Assembly: GCF_023146395.1 (NCBI RefSeq)
Contig: NZ_JAGLCD010000001.1
Coordinates: forward strand, 124,001-188,000
Length of the DNA stretch: 64,000 bases
Reading direction: 5' to 3'
DNA from: Aeromicrobium sp.
Lineage (GTDB): Bacteria > Actinomycetota > Actinomycetes > Propionibacteriales > Nocardioidaceae
The number at the start of each line of letters is the position of its first letter. Within the stretch, counting starts at the first letter, position 1. This document shows positions 1-9,000 of the stretch, in pieces. Both the position numbers and the translations under genes were made by a program. Below the pieces are notes generated by a model. That model saw only the letters and a list, made by a program, of their open reading frames with translations, did not search any database and had not been told where the DNA came from.

Positions 1-598
1 GGCCACCGCGTCGGATTGCCCACCGGAGATCGGACTCACGGACCGAACCGACGTGTTCCCTGACCTGCTTCGCCACGCGCCGCGCGCGTCTGACGCCGTC
101 GAGGTGCGATTCCGTGCAGAAGTCACGCAGCTCGTCGAGTCCGATGAGCCCGTGCGCGACCATCCAGTCGCCCACTCGGAGCAGTCGGCGGTCGTCGAGC
201 TGGGTGCCGAGGTCGACGAAGGTCCGCGATGGCGGGGTGATGATGAAGCCGTTCAGCACGTCGACGGCGAACTCGTGGCGGTAACGGTGGACGGCGATTG
301 CCGGGTCGCGGTGCTGGTGGGGGTGACAGGTCGCGAAGTGCAGGGGGAGAAGTGGCCCGACGACGAATCCTCGAAGCCGAAGACTGGTGATGTGGCTGAC
401 GGCGACATGCTCCGGAAGGGTGAGTCGGGCGGCCTGAAGTCGTAGCTCGAGCGTCGGCTCGGTCTGTGCGGTGCGGTAGACGCCTTCGTGAAGTCGAACG
501 AACCGGCGGCCCCGCAGCGAACCGTCACTGAGGCCGAGCCTGAGCGCCTCCTGGCGCGTGAAGGGGCGACCGTGAAGTGTCTCGGGTATGGGGTGCAT
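1..598 (-). CDS. Partial AbiEi-type / DUF559-like protein (3' end beyond left edge)
   Basis: This reading frame is absent from the supplied ORF track because it has no stop inside the window. I translated it by hand from ATG 598 to base 1: about 199 codons with no stop. The N-terminus (MHPIPETLHGRPFTRQEAL) looks like the winged-helix start of solitary actinobacterial AbiEi_4/DUF559 proteins. The end in view (VRESDLRWAIRRGG) resembles the helix that precedes the Vsr-like nuclease fold in DUF559 proteins, so the catalytic part would lie off the edge. It lies downstream of marR on the same strand, with a hairpin (684-727) between them. It has the same general architecture as the gene at 15645-16625. 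The family assignment comes from recognising the pattern, not from a search. Its function is unknown. There is no abiEii toxin partner in view. Confidence 0.6.
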   Translation of the reverse strand, partial: MHPIPETLHGRPFTRQEALRLGLSDGSLRGRRFVRLHEGVYRTAQTEPTLELRLQAARLTLPEHVAVSHITSLRLRGFVVGPLLPLHFATCHPHQHRDPAIAVHRYRHEFAVDVLNGFIITPPSRTFVDLGTQLDDRRLLRVGDWMVAHGLIGLDELRDFCTESHLDGVRRARRVAKQVREHVGSVRESDLRWAIRRGG

Positions 599-683
599 CC
601 CTCGACGGTGTCGCCGTTGTCGGCCACACGGGAGCGCCCGCCAGTCCCCTGGGGATTCAGCCCGGCTGTGGATAACGTCGTGC

Positions 684-727
684 GCTGAGTTGTGCGGTTT
701 CGCGAGTGGAAAAGTGCACAACTCGGC
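684..727. repeat. Hairpin next to the partial AbiEi-like gene
   Basis: GAGTTGTGC (687-695) pairs with GCACAACTC (716-724). The stem extends to 12 pairs (684-727) through one T-G pair. The hairpin lies between the marR stop (767) and the start of the AbiEi-like gene (598). It could end marR transcription or act in the leader of the downstream gene. The sequence is not that of the 15.6/16.7/37.1 kb palindromes, but it again sits beside an AbiEi-type gene. Confidence 0.5.
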
Positions 728-766
728 GCAAATCTGGGGGAGGCGGTCACCCAGGGTGGCGGTGGG

Positions 767-1252
767 TCAGGGGGCGGGGCAAGAGCCTTGGTCGTCGAGC
801 TCGTCGACGACCCGCTGCATGACGCGGCCGAGGACGTCGAACTCGGCCGGCGAGGCGTGCTCGACCAGGTGCGCGTGGACGCCGCGCACGTGGGTGTGGG
901 CCGCCTGCTCGAGCACGGAGAAGCCGTGGTCGGTCAGCACGGCCGAGACGCCGCGTCCGTCGCCGACCGCCTGGGTGCGTCGCACGATGCCCTTGCGCTC
1001 CAGGCGCGAGATCGTGTGCGTGACCCGGCTGCGCGAGTGCGCGACCTGCGCGGCCAGGGTGGCCATGCGGATGGAGCGGTCGGGCGCCTCCGAGAGGCGG
1101 ACGAGGATCTCGTACTCGGGCATCGAGAGGTCGTGCGCCGTGCGCAGGTCGCGGTCGAGCCGGTCCATCAGGAGCGTCGTCGCCCCGAGGAACGACCGCC
1201 AGACGCGCTGCTCGGGCTCGGTGAGCCACGGCGTGTCGGTGATCGTGTCCAT
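767..1252 (-). CDS. MarR family transcriptional regulator
   Basis: A 161-aa protein of normal MarR length. It has the family's winged-helix core: a recognition-helix region around residues 60-85 (AAQVAHSRSRVTHTISRLER) followed by the wing (GIVRRTQAVGDGRGVSAVLT). The helices at both ends would form the dimer interface. ATG 1252 is the natural start. The gene is divergent from yceI, and the 98-bp gap holds two similar palindromes (1281-1294 and 1315-1328). MarR proteins usually repress themselves and a divergent neighbour, so control of yceI is a reasonable inference. The ligand cannot be told; I see no cysteine arrangement that would mark it as an OhrR-type peroxide sensor. Confidence 0.9.
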   Translation of the reverse strand: MDTITDTPWLTEPEQRVWRSFLGATTLLMDRLDRDLRTAHDLSMPEYEILVRLSEAPDRSIRMATLAAQVAHSRSRVTHTISRLERKGIVRRTQAVGDGRGVSAVLTDHGFSVLEQAAHTHVRGVHAHLVEHASPAEFDVLGRVMQRVVDELDDQGSCPAP

Positions 1253-1280
1253 GGCGGCATCCTAACGGAGAACGGAGGTT

Positions 1281-1328
1281 GTTGAAGCGTCAATTACATG
1301 ATATCGTCTCTCTTGTTGAACACTCAAC
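1281..1328. promoter_or_regulatory. Double palindromic operator between marR and yceI
   Basis: Two 14-bp inverted repeats of the same pattern: GTTGAAGCGTCAAT (1281-1294) and GTTGAACACTCAAC (1315-1328). Their starts are 34 bp apart, about three helical turns. The pattern TTGA-N4-TCAA is typical of MarR operators. It sits exactly in the divergent promoter region. Binding by the neighbouring MarR is inferred. Confidence 0.7.
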
Positions 1329-1350
1329 CACAGACCACGCAGGAGCAGTC

Positions 1351-1890
1351 ATGAGCATCGTCACCCCGGGTACCTGGAACCTCGACCCCACCCACACCGA
1401 GATCGGCTTCTCGGTCCGTCACCTGATGAGCAAGGTGCGCGGCACGTTCGGCACGTTCGAGGGCACCCTCGTCACGGCCGAGGACGTCACCGACTCGAAG
1501 GTCACCGTCGAGGTCGACCTCAGCTCGATCAACACCGGCACCGCCGATCGCGACGCCCACCTGCGCAGCAGCGACTTCTTCGACGTCGAGACGCACCCCG
1601 CGATGACGTTCGCGACCAACGGCGTCACGCAGAAGAGCGACTCCGAGTTCGTCGTGAACGGCGACCTCACGATCCGCGGCGTCACCAAGCCCCTCGAGCT
1701 CCAGGTCGAGTTCCTCGGCGAGGGCGGCGACCCGTGGGGCGGCACGCGCGTCGGGGTCGAGGCCACGGGCGAGATCAGCCGCAAGGAGTTCGGCATCGAC
1801 TTCAACATCCCCGTGGCCGGCGCCGACAAGGCCATGATCGGCGACAAGATCTCGCTGACGATCAACGCCGAGGCCGTGCTCCAGGCCTGA
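1351..1890 (+). CDS. YceI family protein (lipocalin-like isoprenoid-binding fold)
   Basis: The track ORF begins at 1279, but that would run through the operator pair. ATG 1351 is preceded by AGGAG at 1341-1345 and gives a 179-aa protein, the usual YceI length. It opens with the family signature (GTWNLDPTHTEIGFSVRH) and ends with the typical EFGIDFN...IGDKISLTI region. YceI proteins form an extended lipocalin-like barrel that binds long polyprenyl chains. There is no signal peptide with this start, so it is probably cytosolic, unlike the E. coli periplasmic form. The gene is divergent from marR and converges with tetR (6-bp gap). MarR-controlled yceI genes are common in actinobacteria; the physiological role is unclear. 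Confidence 0.9.
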   Translation: MSIVTPGTWNLDPTHTEIGFSVRHLMSKVRGTFGTFEGTLVTAEDVTDSKVTVEVDLSSINTGTADRDAHLRSSDFFDVETHPAMTFATNGVTQKSDSEFVVNGDLTIRGVTKPLELQVEFLGEGGDPWGGTRVGVEATGEISRKEFGIDFNIPVAGADKAMIGDKISLTINAEAVLQA

Positions 1891-1896
1891 TCCCGC

Positions 1897-2475
1897 CTAC
1901 GCCGGGCCGGGGCGCAGCATGCGGACCGCGAGGTCGGCGTGCAGGCGCCCCAGCTCGGCCGCGGTGTGAGCGCCCCCGGGCTCGAACCACCGCACCAGAT
2001 CGACGCTGAGGCTCAGCACGGCACGCGCCGTGCCCCGCACGTCGGTCACCTCCAGGACGCCCTCGTCGACCCCCGCGACGAGGGCGTCCTGCAGGTGGTG
2101 CTCCATGCGTCGCCGCAGGTCGGCGATGATCGCGCGGTGCTCGGCTGAGAGCGCGCCGAACTCGTACTGCACGACCCGGCCGATCCGGCTGTTGCGGGCG
2201 TGCCACTCGCTGAAGGCCTGCACCATCGCCGCGATCTGCTCGACGGGGGAGTCGCTCGTGGAGGCGGCGTTCGCCAGGACCTCCAGCGCGTGCTCGTGGC
2301 CGCGCAGGGAGATCGCGAACAGCAGCTCTTCCTTCGTCGCGTGGTGCACGTAGACCGCCGCCGGGCTCATGTGCGCCCGCGCGGCGATGTCGCGCGTCGT
2401 CGTGCCGCCGAAGCCGTGCTCGGCGAACGCCTCGACGGCGGCGTCGAGCAGCCGGTCGCGGGCGGTGGTGGTCAT
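1897..2475 (-). CDS. TetR family regulator of the adjacent acyl-CoA operon
   Basis: This is the real gene inside the 732-aa antisense ORF of the track. It starts at ATG 2475 and encodes 192 aa. Residues about 5-50 form the TetR helix-turn-helix (RLLDAAVEAFAEHGFGGTT, then AHMSPAAVYVHHATKEEL). The C-terminus (VDLVRWFEPGGAHTAAELG) resembles the ligand domain of KstR2-like regulators of acyl-CoA catabolism. It is divergent from the acyl-CoA dehydrogenase gene, with a TAAGC-N4-GCTTA palindrome (2538-2553) between them. The simplest model is autoregulation plus repression of the dehydrogenase-thiolase-SDR operon, relieved by an acyl-CoA. The ligand is inferred only from context. Confidence 0.88.
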   Translation of the reverse strand: MTTTARDRLLDAAVEAFAEHGFGGTTTRDIAARAHMSPAAVYVHHATKEELLFAISLRGHEHALEVLANAASTSDSPVEQIAAMVQAFSEWHARNSRIGRVVQYEFGALSAEHRAIIADLRRRMEHHLQDALVAGVDEGVLEVTDVRGTARAVLSLSVDLVRWFEPGGAHTAAELGRLHADLAVRMLRPGPA

Positions 2476-2537
2476 GGCAGGTCCTCTCCCGGTGAGGGGG
2501 TGGGGCGTGGTGGACAGCATGGACCAGCGGTGGCATG

Positions 2538-2553
2538 CTAAGCAAGCGCTTAG
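2538..2553. promoter_or_regulatory. TetR-type operator CTAAGCAAGCGCTTAG
   Basis: A 16-bp inverted repeat with 6-bp perfect arms (CTAAGC/GCTTAG), placed between the divergent tetR (start 2475) and acyl-CoA dehydrogenase (start 2626). A second site with the same TAAGC-N4-GCTTA core lies upstream of the SDR operon at 19267-19280. This suggests one regulator for both fatty-acid loci, or two paralogues with the same specificity. Confidence 0.65.
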
Positions 2554-2625
2554 TGACTCGGCGGTAACCGAGACCGACCGAATGAGCGCCTCGCCCACGA
2601 ATCCCCTCCGCCCCGAGAGGCTCCC

Positions 2626-3771
2626 ATGGACCGCACCATCTACACCGACGACCACGAGGCCTTCCGCGAGAGCTGTGCCGCATTCCTGGCCAAGAAGGTC
2701 GCGCCGCACATCGAGCAGTACATCGAGGACAAGTCGCTCCCGCGGGACTTCTGGCTCCGCGCCGGCGAGCTCGGTCTGCTGGGCCTGGAGGTCCCCGAGG
2801 AGTTCGGTGGCGCCGGCGCGGAGGACTTCCGCTTCAACGCCGTCCTGGCCGAGGAGCTCAGCAAGGTCAGTGCGGCGCTCGCGTCCTGCGTCGGCATCCA
2901 CGCCGACATCACGGCGCCGTACCTCGTGGCCCTCGGCACGCAGGAGCAGAAGGAGCGCTGGCTCCCTGGGGTCGTGTCCGGCGAGATCCTGCTCGCGATC
3001 GGCATGACCGAGCCGGGCGGCGGCTCGGACCTGGCCGCCCTCAAGACCACGGCCGTGCGCGACGGCGACGGCTGGGTCATCAACGGGTCCAAGACCTTCA
3101 TCACGAACGGCTACAGCGCCGACCTGGTCCTGACCGCCGTGCGCACCTCGCCCGAGAAGGGTGCCAAGGGCATCACGCTGTTCGCGATCGAGGCGGGCGA
3201 CGAGGGCTTCAGCCGTGGCCGCAAGCTCGACAAGGTCGGCCAGACGGAGTCCGACACGGCCGAACTGTTCTTCGAGAACGTCCGCGTCGGCGACGACCGC
3301 ATCGTCGGCGAGCTCGACGGCGGCTTCATCCACATGATGCAGAAGCTGCCGCAGGAGCGCCTGAGCTGTGCGATCTCCAATGTCGCGCACGCCAAGCAGA
3401 TCCTGGCCGAGACGATCCAGTACGCCCACGAGCGCAAGGCGTTCGGCGCCTCGATCGGCAGCTTCCAGTGGAACAAGTTCCTCATCGCCGAGCTCGTGAC
3501 GCAGATCGAGGTCGCCGAGGCCTACGTCGACCAGGCCGTCGTGGCCCATGCCGAGGGTCGCTTCAGCGCGATCGACGCCGCCAAGGCCAAGTGGTACACG
3601 TCCGACGTGCAGAACAAGGTCCTGGACCACTGCGTCCAGATCCACGGCGGCTACGGCTTCATGAACGAGTACCGCGTGGCCCGCGCGTGGCGTGACGCCC
3701 GCGTGACGCGGATCTGGGCCGGCTCGAACGAGATCATGAAGGAGCTCATCGGCCGCGACCTGGGCTTCTGA
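2626..3771 (+). CDS. Acyl-CoA dehydrogenase (long-chain type)
   Basis: A 381-aa FAD-dependent dehydrogenase making trans-2-enoyl-CoA. The three ACAD regions are in order: an N-terminal helical domain, the middle beta domain with the FAD/substrate loop (IGMTEPGGGSDLAALKTTA, about residues 126-144), and the C-terminal helical domain (HERKAFGASIGSFQ, QIHGGYGFMNEY). The usual MCAD catalytic position near the C-terminus is Ala here (IWAGSNEI). The likely base is instead E244 in LPQERL, the position used by long-chain acyl-CoA and isovaleryl-CoA dehydrogenases. GAGAGG precedes ATG 2626. It is the first gene of an operon with thiolase and an SDR, probably repressed by the divergent TetR. The substrate chain length is not certain. 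Confidence 0.93.
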   Translation: MDRTIYTDDHEAFRESCAAFLAKKVAPHIEQYIEDKSLPRDFWLRAGELGLLGLEVPEEFGGAGAEDFRFNAVLAEELSKVSAALASCVGIHADITAPYLVALGTQEQKERWLPGVVSGEILLAIGMTEPGGGSDLAALKTTAVRDGDGWVINGSKTFITNGYSADLVLTAVRTSPEKGAKGITLFAIEAGDEGFSRGRKLDKVGQTESDTAELFFENVRVGDDRIVGELDGGFIHMMQKLPQERLSCAISNVAHAKQILAETIQYAHERKAFGASIGSFQWNKFLIAELVTQIEVAEAYVDQAVVAHAEGRFSAIDAAKAKWYTSDVQNKVLDHCVQIHGGYGFMNEYRVARAWRDARVTRIWAGSNEIMKELIGRDLGF

Positions 3772-3835
3772 GCCCCGACCGTCAGCCCTGCTGGACCGCA
3801 CGACATCCCACCCCGCTCGACCCGAGGAGAACACC

Positions 3836-5053
3836 ATGCCCGAAGCCGTCATCGTCTCGACCGCCCGCTCGCCGATCGGTCGCGCCAACAAGGGATCGCT
3901 CAAGGACATGCGGCCCGACGACCTGGCCGCCGCGATGGTCCAGGCCGCGCTCGCGAAGGTCGAGGCGCTCGACCCGAAGGACATCACCGACCTGCACCTC
4001 GGCATCGGCCAGCCGGCCGGCGAGGGCGGACACAACATCGCGCGCGCCGTCGCCGTGCTCTCGGGGCTGGACCACCTGCCCGGCGTCACGGTCAACCGCT
4101 ACTGCTCCTCGTCGCTGCAGACGACCCGCATGGCGTTCCACGCGATCAAGGCCGGCGAGGGCGACGTGTTCCTCTCCGGCGGTGTCGAGACCGTCAGCCG
4201 GTTCATGAACGGCTTCGCCGACCTGCCCGGTTCGGAGAACCCGCTGTTCGCCGACGCGATCGCCCGCACCGCCCAGCGCGCCGAGGGCGGCGCCGACACC
4301 TGGACCGATCCGCGCGAGTCCGGTGAGCTGCCCGATCTGTACATCGCGATGGGCCAGACGGCCGAGAACGTCGCCCAGCACCTCGGCATGAGCCGCCAGG
4401 AGCAGGACGAGTTCGGCGTGCGGAGCCAGAACCTCGCCGAGGCGGCCATCGCCAACGGCTTCTGGGCCAAGGACATCACGCCCGTCACCCTTCCGGACGG
4501 CACCGTCGTCTCCACTGACGACGGCCCTCGTGCCGGGGTCACGCTCGAGGCCGTCAGCGGGCTCAAGCCGGTCTTCCGCCCCGACGGTACCGTCACGGCC
4601 GGCAACGCCTGCCCGCTCAACGACGGCGCTGCCGCGGTCGTCATCATGAGCGACACCAAGGCCAAGGAGCTCGGCCTGACCCCGCTGGCGCGCATCGTCT
4701 CGACGGCGGTCACGGGCCTCTCGCCCGAGATCATGGGGCTCGGTCCGGTCGAGGCCATCCCGGCCGCGCTCAAGAACGCCGGCATGGGCATCGACGACAT
4801 CGACCTGTACGAGATCAACGAGGCCTTCGCGGTCCAGGCCTGGGGCTCGGCCAAGACGCTCGGCATCCCGCTCGACAAGCTCAACGTCAACGGCGGGGCG
4901 ATCGCGGTCGGTCACCCGTTCGGCATGACGGGCGCCCGCATCACCAGCACCCTGATCAACTCCCTGCAGCACCACGACAAGCAGTTCGGCGTCGAGTCGA
5001 TGTGCGTCGGTGGCGGCATGGGCATGGCCATGGTGCTGGAGCGCCTCTCGTGA
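3836..5053 (+). CDS. Thiolase family acetyl-CoA C-acyltransferase
   Basis: A 405-aa thiolase, normal length for the family. It carries the nucleophilic cysteine C90 (NRYCSSSLQT), the histidine H360 in GHPFGMTGAR and the second cysteine C390 in CVGGGMGMAM. The NEAFAVQAWG segment is also typical. It cleaves 3-ketoacyl-CoA or joins acetyl-CoA units; its place behind an acyl-CoA dehydrogenase favours the degradative direction. GAGGAG lies before ATG 3836. The stop overlaps the SDR's GTG start by 4 bp (GTGA), so the two are translationally coupled. Confidence 0.95.
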   Translation: MPEAVIVSTARSPIGRANKGSLKDMRPDDLAAAMVQAALAKVEALDPKDITDLHLGIGQPAGEGGHNIARAVAVLSGLDHLPGVTVNRYCSSSLQTTRMAFHAIKAGEGDVFLSGGVETVSRFMNGFADLPGSENPLFADAIARTAQRAEGGADTWTDPRESGELPDLYIAMGQTAENVAQHLGMSRQEQDEFGVRSQNLAEAAIANGFWAKDITPVTLPDGTVVSTDDGPRAGVTLEAVSGLKPVFRPDGTVTAGNACPLNDGAAAVVIMSDTKAKELGLTPLARIVSTAVTGLSPEIMGLGPVEAIPAALKNAGMGIDDIDLYEINEAFAVQAWGSAKTLGIPLDKLNVNGGAIAVGHPFGMTGARITSTLINSLQHHDKQFGVESMCVGGGMGMAMVLERLS

Positions 5054-5817
5054 GCGCCCCCTCCGGAGCTCGGCACGCCGGAAAGGTCGCGATCGTCACC
5101 GGTGCGAGCCGTGGCATCGGGTTCGCGGTTGCCGAGCGCATCGTCGCCGAGGGCGGGCGGGTCGTCATCACGGCGCGCAAGCCCGAGGCGCTCGAGGAGG
5201 CCGCCACGGCACTGGGCGGGCCGGACACGGCTCGCTGGGTGGCGGGCAACGCGGGCGACGACGCGCACCAGAGCGAGGTCGTGGCGGTGGCGCTCGAGGC
5301 CTTCGGTGGTCTGGACCACCTCGTCAACAACACCGGCATCAACCCGGCGTACGGCCGCATGATCGACATCGACCTGGAGGCGGCGAACAAGATCTTCGCG
5401 ACCAACGTCGTCGCGGCGATCGGGTGGGCGCAGAAGGTCTACCGGGCCTCGTTCGAGGCGAACGGCGGCTCGATCGTCAACATCGCCTCGGTCGCGGGTC
5501 GCCGCCCGGCACCGAACATCGGGACGTACGGCGCCTCCAAGGCCGCGTTGATCCACGTGACCGAGGAGCTGGCCGTAGAGCTGGGCCCGAACATCCGGGT
5601 CAACGCCGTCGCCCCGGCGGTCGTCAAGACCAAGTTCGCGGGGGCCCTCTACGAGGGCCGCGAGGACGAGGTGTCGGCGCCGTACCCGCTCAAGCGCCTG
5701 GGCGAGCCCGAGGACATCGGCTCGCTCGTGTCGTTCCTGCTGAGCGACGAGGCCAGCTGGATCACCGGCCAGACGGTCTCGATCGACGGCGGGCTGCTGC
5801 TCACCGGCGGCGTCTGA
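5050..5817 (+). CDS. Short-chain dehydrogenase/reductase (FabG-like)
   Basis: The track start (5002) lies inside the thiolase gene. GTG 5050 overlaps the thiolase stop and gives a 255-aa classical SDR. It shows the Rossmann motif TGASRGIG, NNTG, and the catalytic Ser-Tyr-Lys (NIASVAGRR, then YGASKAA), ending in the C-terminal segment SFLLSDEASWITGQT. NAD(P)H-dependent 3-hydroxyacyl or similar alcohol/ketone chemistry is expected. In this operon a 3-hydroxyacyl-CoA dehydrogenase role would complete the beta-oxidation steps, apart from a missing enoyl-CoA hydratase. A strong hairpin follows at 5836-5874. Confidence 0.9.
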   Translation: MSAPSGARHAGKVAIVTGASRGIGFAVAERIVAEGGRVVITARKPEALEEAATALGGPDTARWVAGNAGDDAHQSEVVAVALEAFGGLDHLVNNTGINPAYGRMIDIDLEAANKIFATNVVAAIGWAQKVYRASFEANGGSIVNIASVAGRRPAPNIGTYGASKAALIHVTEELAVELGPNIRVNAVAPAVVKTKFAGALYEGREDEVSAPYPLKRLGEPEDIGSLVSFLLSDEASWITGQTVSIDGGLLLTGGV

Positions 5818-5835
5818 ACCACTTCGTGTCACGGC

Positions 5836-5874
5836 CCGACGGGCGCCGATCCAGGACGGGTCGGCGCCCGTCGG
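5836..5874 (+). terminator. Terminator-like hairpin after the acyl-CoA operon
   Basis: Perfect 14-bp arms CCGACGGGCGCCGA (5836-5849) and TCGGCGCCCGTCGG (5861-5874) with an 11-nt loop. It lies 18 bp after the SDR stop. There is no T-run, as is common in high-GC actinobacteria. Confidence 0.6.
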
Positions 5875-5926
5875 CGCGTCTGCGGGAAGCCGCGGTGGAG
5901 CAGTGGACTGTCCACGTGACGAGAAA

Positions 5927-5967
5927 CATGAGGAATCCCTCATGAAAAACTTGAGGAATCCCTCACG
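5927..5967. promoter_or_regulatory. Double palindromic operator upstream of fas
   Basis: Two copies of an 18-bp palindrome: CATGAGGAATCCCTCATG (5927-5944) and CTTGAGGAATCCCTCACG (5950-5967). Their starts are 23 bp apart and the second ends 43 bp before the fas GTG. The same pair occurs upstream of the carboxyltransferase gene (19372-19417). FasR-type TetR regulators control fas and acc genes in other actinobacteria. That this is a FasR site is inferred from gene context. No obvious fasR is adjacent. Confidence 0.75.
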
Positions 5968-6010
5968 TTCTTGAGAGGATGGGGGCACACCGCACCTGAG
6001 GGGTTTCTCT

Positions 6011-9000
6011 GTGACGACGTTCGACACGCCTGTTCCGCCCGTCCACGACCGCGCTTCGGTCCTCGATCAGCCCGGCCGGGTCCGCGCGCTGCTCGACGAC
6101 CTGCGCGCCGGTACCGACCGCTACGGCGTGGTCTTCGGCGGTCAGGGCATCGCCTGGCTGCCGACGCTCGCCGCACTGGTCCGCGACCATGGGACGGGCG
6201 CCGAGCTCGCGGAGCTCCTCGAGAGCGTCGAGCTGCGCCTGGCGCCCGTCGCGGGCGAGCTCGCCCGGGTCGACGCGCGATTCACCCCGCTGGCCTGGGC
6301 CGATGTCCTGGCGGCCGGGGAGTCGGTCGACAGCGACGACGACGCGGAGGCCCCGGCCGTCCCGTCCGAGGGCGATCTCGCGGTGCCTGCGCTCTCGGTG
6401 CCTGGCATCGCGTTGACCCAGATCGCCGCGCTGCGGGCCCTGCGCGGCTGGGGACTGGACCCGACGCCCGGCGGCGAGCACGGTGCCCGTGCCGCCGCAG
6501 GTCACTCACAGGGCGCGCTGGCGGTCGAGGTCCTGCGGGGTCGTGACGAGGCCGACGTCCTGCTGGTCGCCCGCCTGTGCGGTGTCGCGACGCAGCTGGT
6601 GGCCCGCCGCCGCGGCCTGACCGGCTCGGCCGACGCGCCCGTCATGGTCTCGGTGCGCGACGTCGAGCTCGGCGCGGTCGACGAGGTCCTCGAGGGTCTG
6701 CCGGGGACGCGCGCGGTGCGCGGCCTGCGCAACGGTCGTCGCTCGGTCGTGCTCGCCGGCCCGTCCGCCGATCTCGCCGCCGTGCTGGCGGCCTTCGAGC
6801 GCCGCTCGGCCGCCGAGAAGGACGCCCGCGACAAGAAGCTCACGGGCGGGGCCGTGTTCGCTCCCGTCGTCGAGCCGCTCGGCGCGGCGGTCGCCTTCCA
6901 TCATCCCGACCTGGCCGAGGCCGCAGATCTCGTGGCCGGCTGGGCCTCGACGCTGGGCCTCGACGCCGCGTGGGCCCGGGATCTCGCCCGGACCTCCTTC
7001 ATCGACCCGGTCGACTGGGTCGCGCAGCTCGACGACGTGCTCGCGACGGGAGTCGACTGGCTCCTCGACCTCGGTCCCGCGGCCCTCGCAGCGACCGTCA
7101 CGGCCGACGAGGTCACCCCGCGGGGCGTCGGCGTCGTCACCGTCACGACCCGCCGCGGTCGCCGCGAGCTCACCGTCCCCGGCGCTGCTCCCACGCGCCC
7201 GACCCCCTGGTCGAGCCACCTGCCGACCGTCGTGCACCTGCCCGACGGCTCCGTGCGGCTCGAGACGGCATTCACCCGCCTGACCGGCAAGTCGCCCATC
7301 CTGCTCGCCGGCATGACCCCGACGACCGTCGACGCGGCGATCGTCGCCGCTGCCGCGAACGCCGGCTTCTGGGCTGAGCTCGCCGGCGGCGGCCAGGTCA
7401 CGGCGGAGATCTTCCGCGACCGCATGGCCGAGCTCGACGGCCTGCTCGAGCCGGGGCGCAGCTTCCAGTTCAACTCGCTCCTGCTCGACCCCTACCTGTG
7501 GAAGCTGCAGCTGGGGCAGCAGCGACTCGTCCAGCGGGCGCGCGCCGCCGGCTCGCCGATCGACGCCGTCATCGTGACGGCGGGCGTGCCCGAGCTCGAC
7601 GAGGCCGTCGCGCTGGTCCGCGACCTGCACGAGGTCGGCATCGAGCACGTCGTGTTCAAGCCCGGCACGGTCCGCCAGATCCGTCAGGTCCTCGACATCG
7701 CGAAGGCCCTGGCCGACACCGAGCTCGACGGCACCAGCCTGATCATCCAGATCGAGGGGGGCCAGGCCGGCGGGCACCACTCGTGGGAGGACCTCGACGA
7801 CCTGCTCGTCGCGACCTACGCCGACCTGCGGGCCACGCCCGGTGTCGTGGTCTGCGTCGGAGGCGGCATCGGCACCCCCGAGGCGGCCTCGTCGTACCTG
7901 ACCGGGGAGTGGGCACGTCGTCACGACCTGCCGCTCATGCCGGTCGACGGCGTCCTGATCGGCACCGCCGCGATGGCGACCGCCGAGGCCACGACCTCGC
8001 CGCAGGTCAAGCAGCTGCTCGTCGACACCCCGGGCACTGCGGCCTGGATCGGGGCCGGCCAGGCCGTCCGTGGCATGTCCTCCGGCCGCAGCCAGCTCGG
8101 CGCCGACATCCACGAGATCGACAACACCGCCTCGCGGACGGGTCGCCTGCTCGACGAGGTCGCCGGTGACGCCGACGCCGTGGCGGCGCGTCACGACGAG
8201 ATCGTCGCGGCGCTCGACGCGACCGCGAAGCCGTACTTCGGCGACGTGGCGCACATGTCGTACGGCGCGCTCCTGGAACGCTTCGCGGCTCTGACGACCG
8301 TGCGCACCGACGAGGGCGCCGAGGCCTGGCTCGACGTCTCGTTCCGGGACCGCTTCCTGGAGCTCGTGCACCGCGCCGAGGCGCGCCTGGCCGACGCCGA
8401 CCACGGCGACGTCCCGACGCTGTTCGCGAGCGCGGCCGACGTCGTGTCACCGGCCGAGGCCCTGGCGACGCTGCGGACCGAGCACCCCACCCTCGACGAC
8501 GTCGTGCTGCACCCCGCCGACGTCAGCTTCTTCCTGGCGGTGTGCCGCCGTCCTGGCAAGCCCGTCACGTTCGTGCCCGTCATCGACGCCGACGTCCGCC
8601 GGTGGTGGCGCTCGGACTCCCTGTGGCAGGCGCACGACGCGCGCTACGGCGCGGACGCCGTCTGCGTGATCCCCGGACCCGTCTCGGTGCGCGGCATCAC
8701 CCGCGCTGACGAGCCCGTCGCCGAGCTGCTGCAGCGCTTCGAGGACGAGACGATCGACGGTCTCCTGGCCGCCGGCCGGTCGACCTGCCGTGTCCCGGGT
8801 CGCCGCCGCGACGACCGGGCCCCGGGTGTGCTGGGCCTCGTGCTCGCCGCCCACGACGTCCTGTGGGCCGGCCGCACCGTGATCAACCCGGTGCACCGTC
8901 TCGGGGAGGGGTGGACCGTCACGACGGACACCCGAGCCGACCACACGCCGACCGGCGCCACCCTCCTGGAGCACGAGGACCACGTGGTCCTGACGGTTCC

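Noticed and set aside
253-750. 165-aa minus-strand ORF at the left edge
   Set aside because: Out of frame with the AbiEi-like gene in the same place; Ser/Arg/Pro-rich without motif.
1897-4095. 732-aa minus-strand ORF read as one gene
   Set aside because: Only its C-terminal 192 codons (from ATG 2475) are a gene, tetR. The rest is antisense to the acyl-CoA dehydrogenase.
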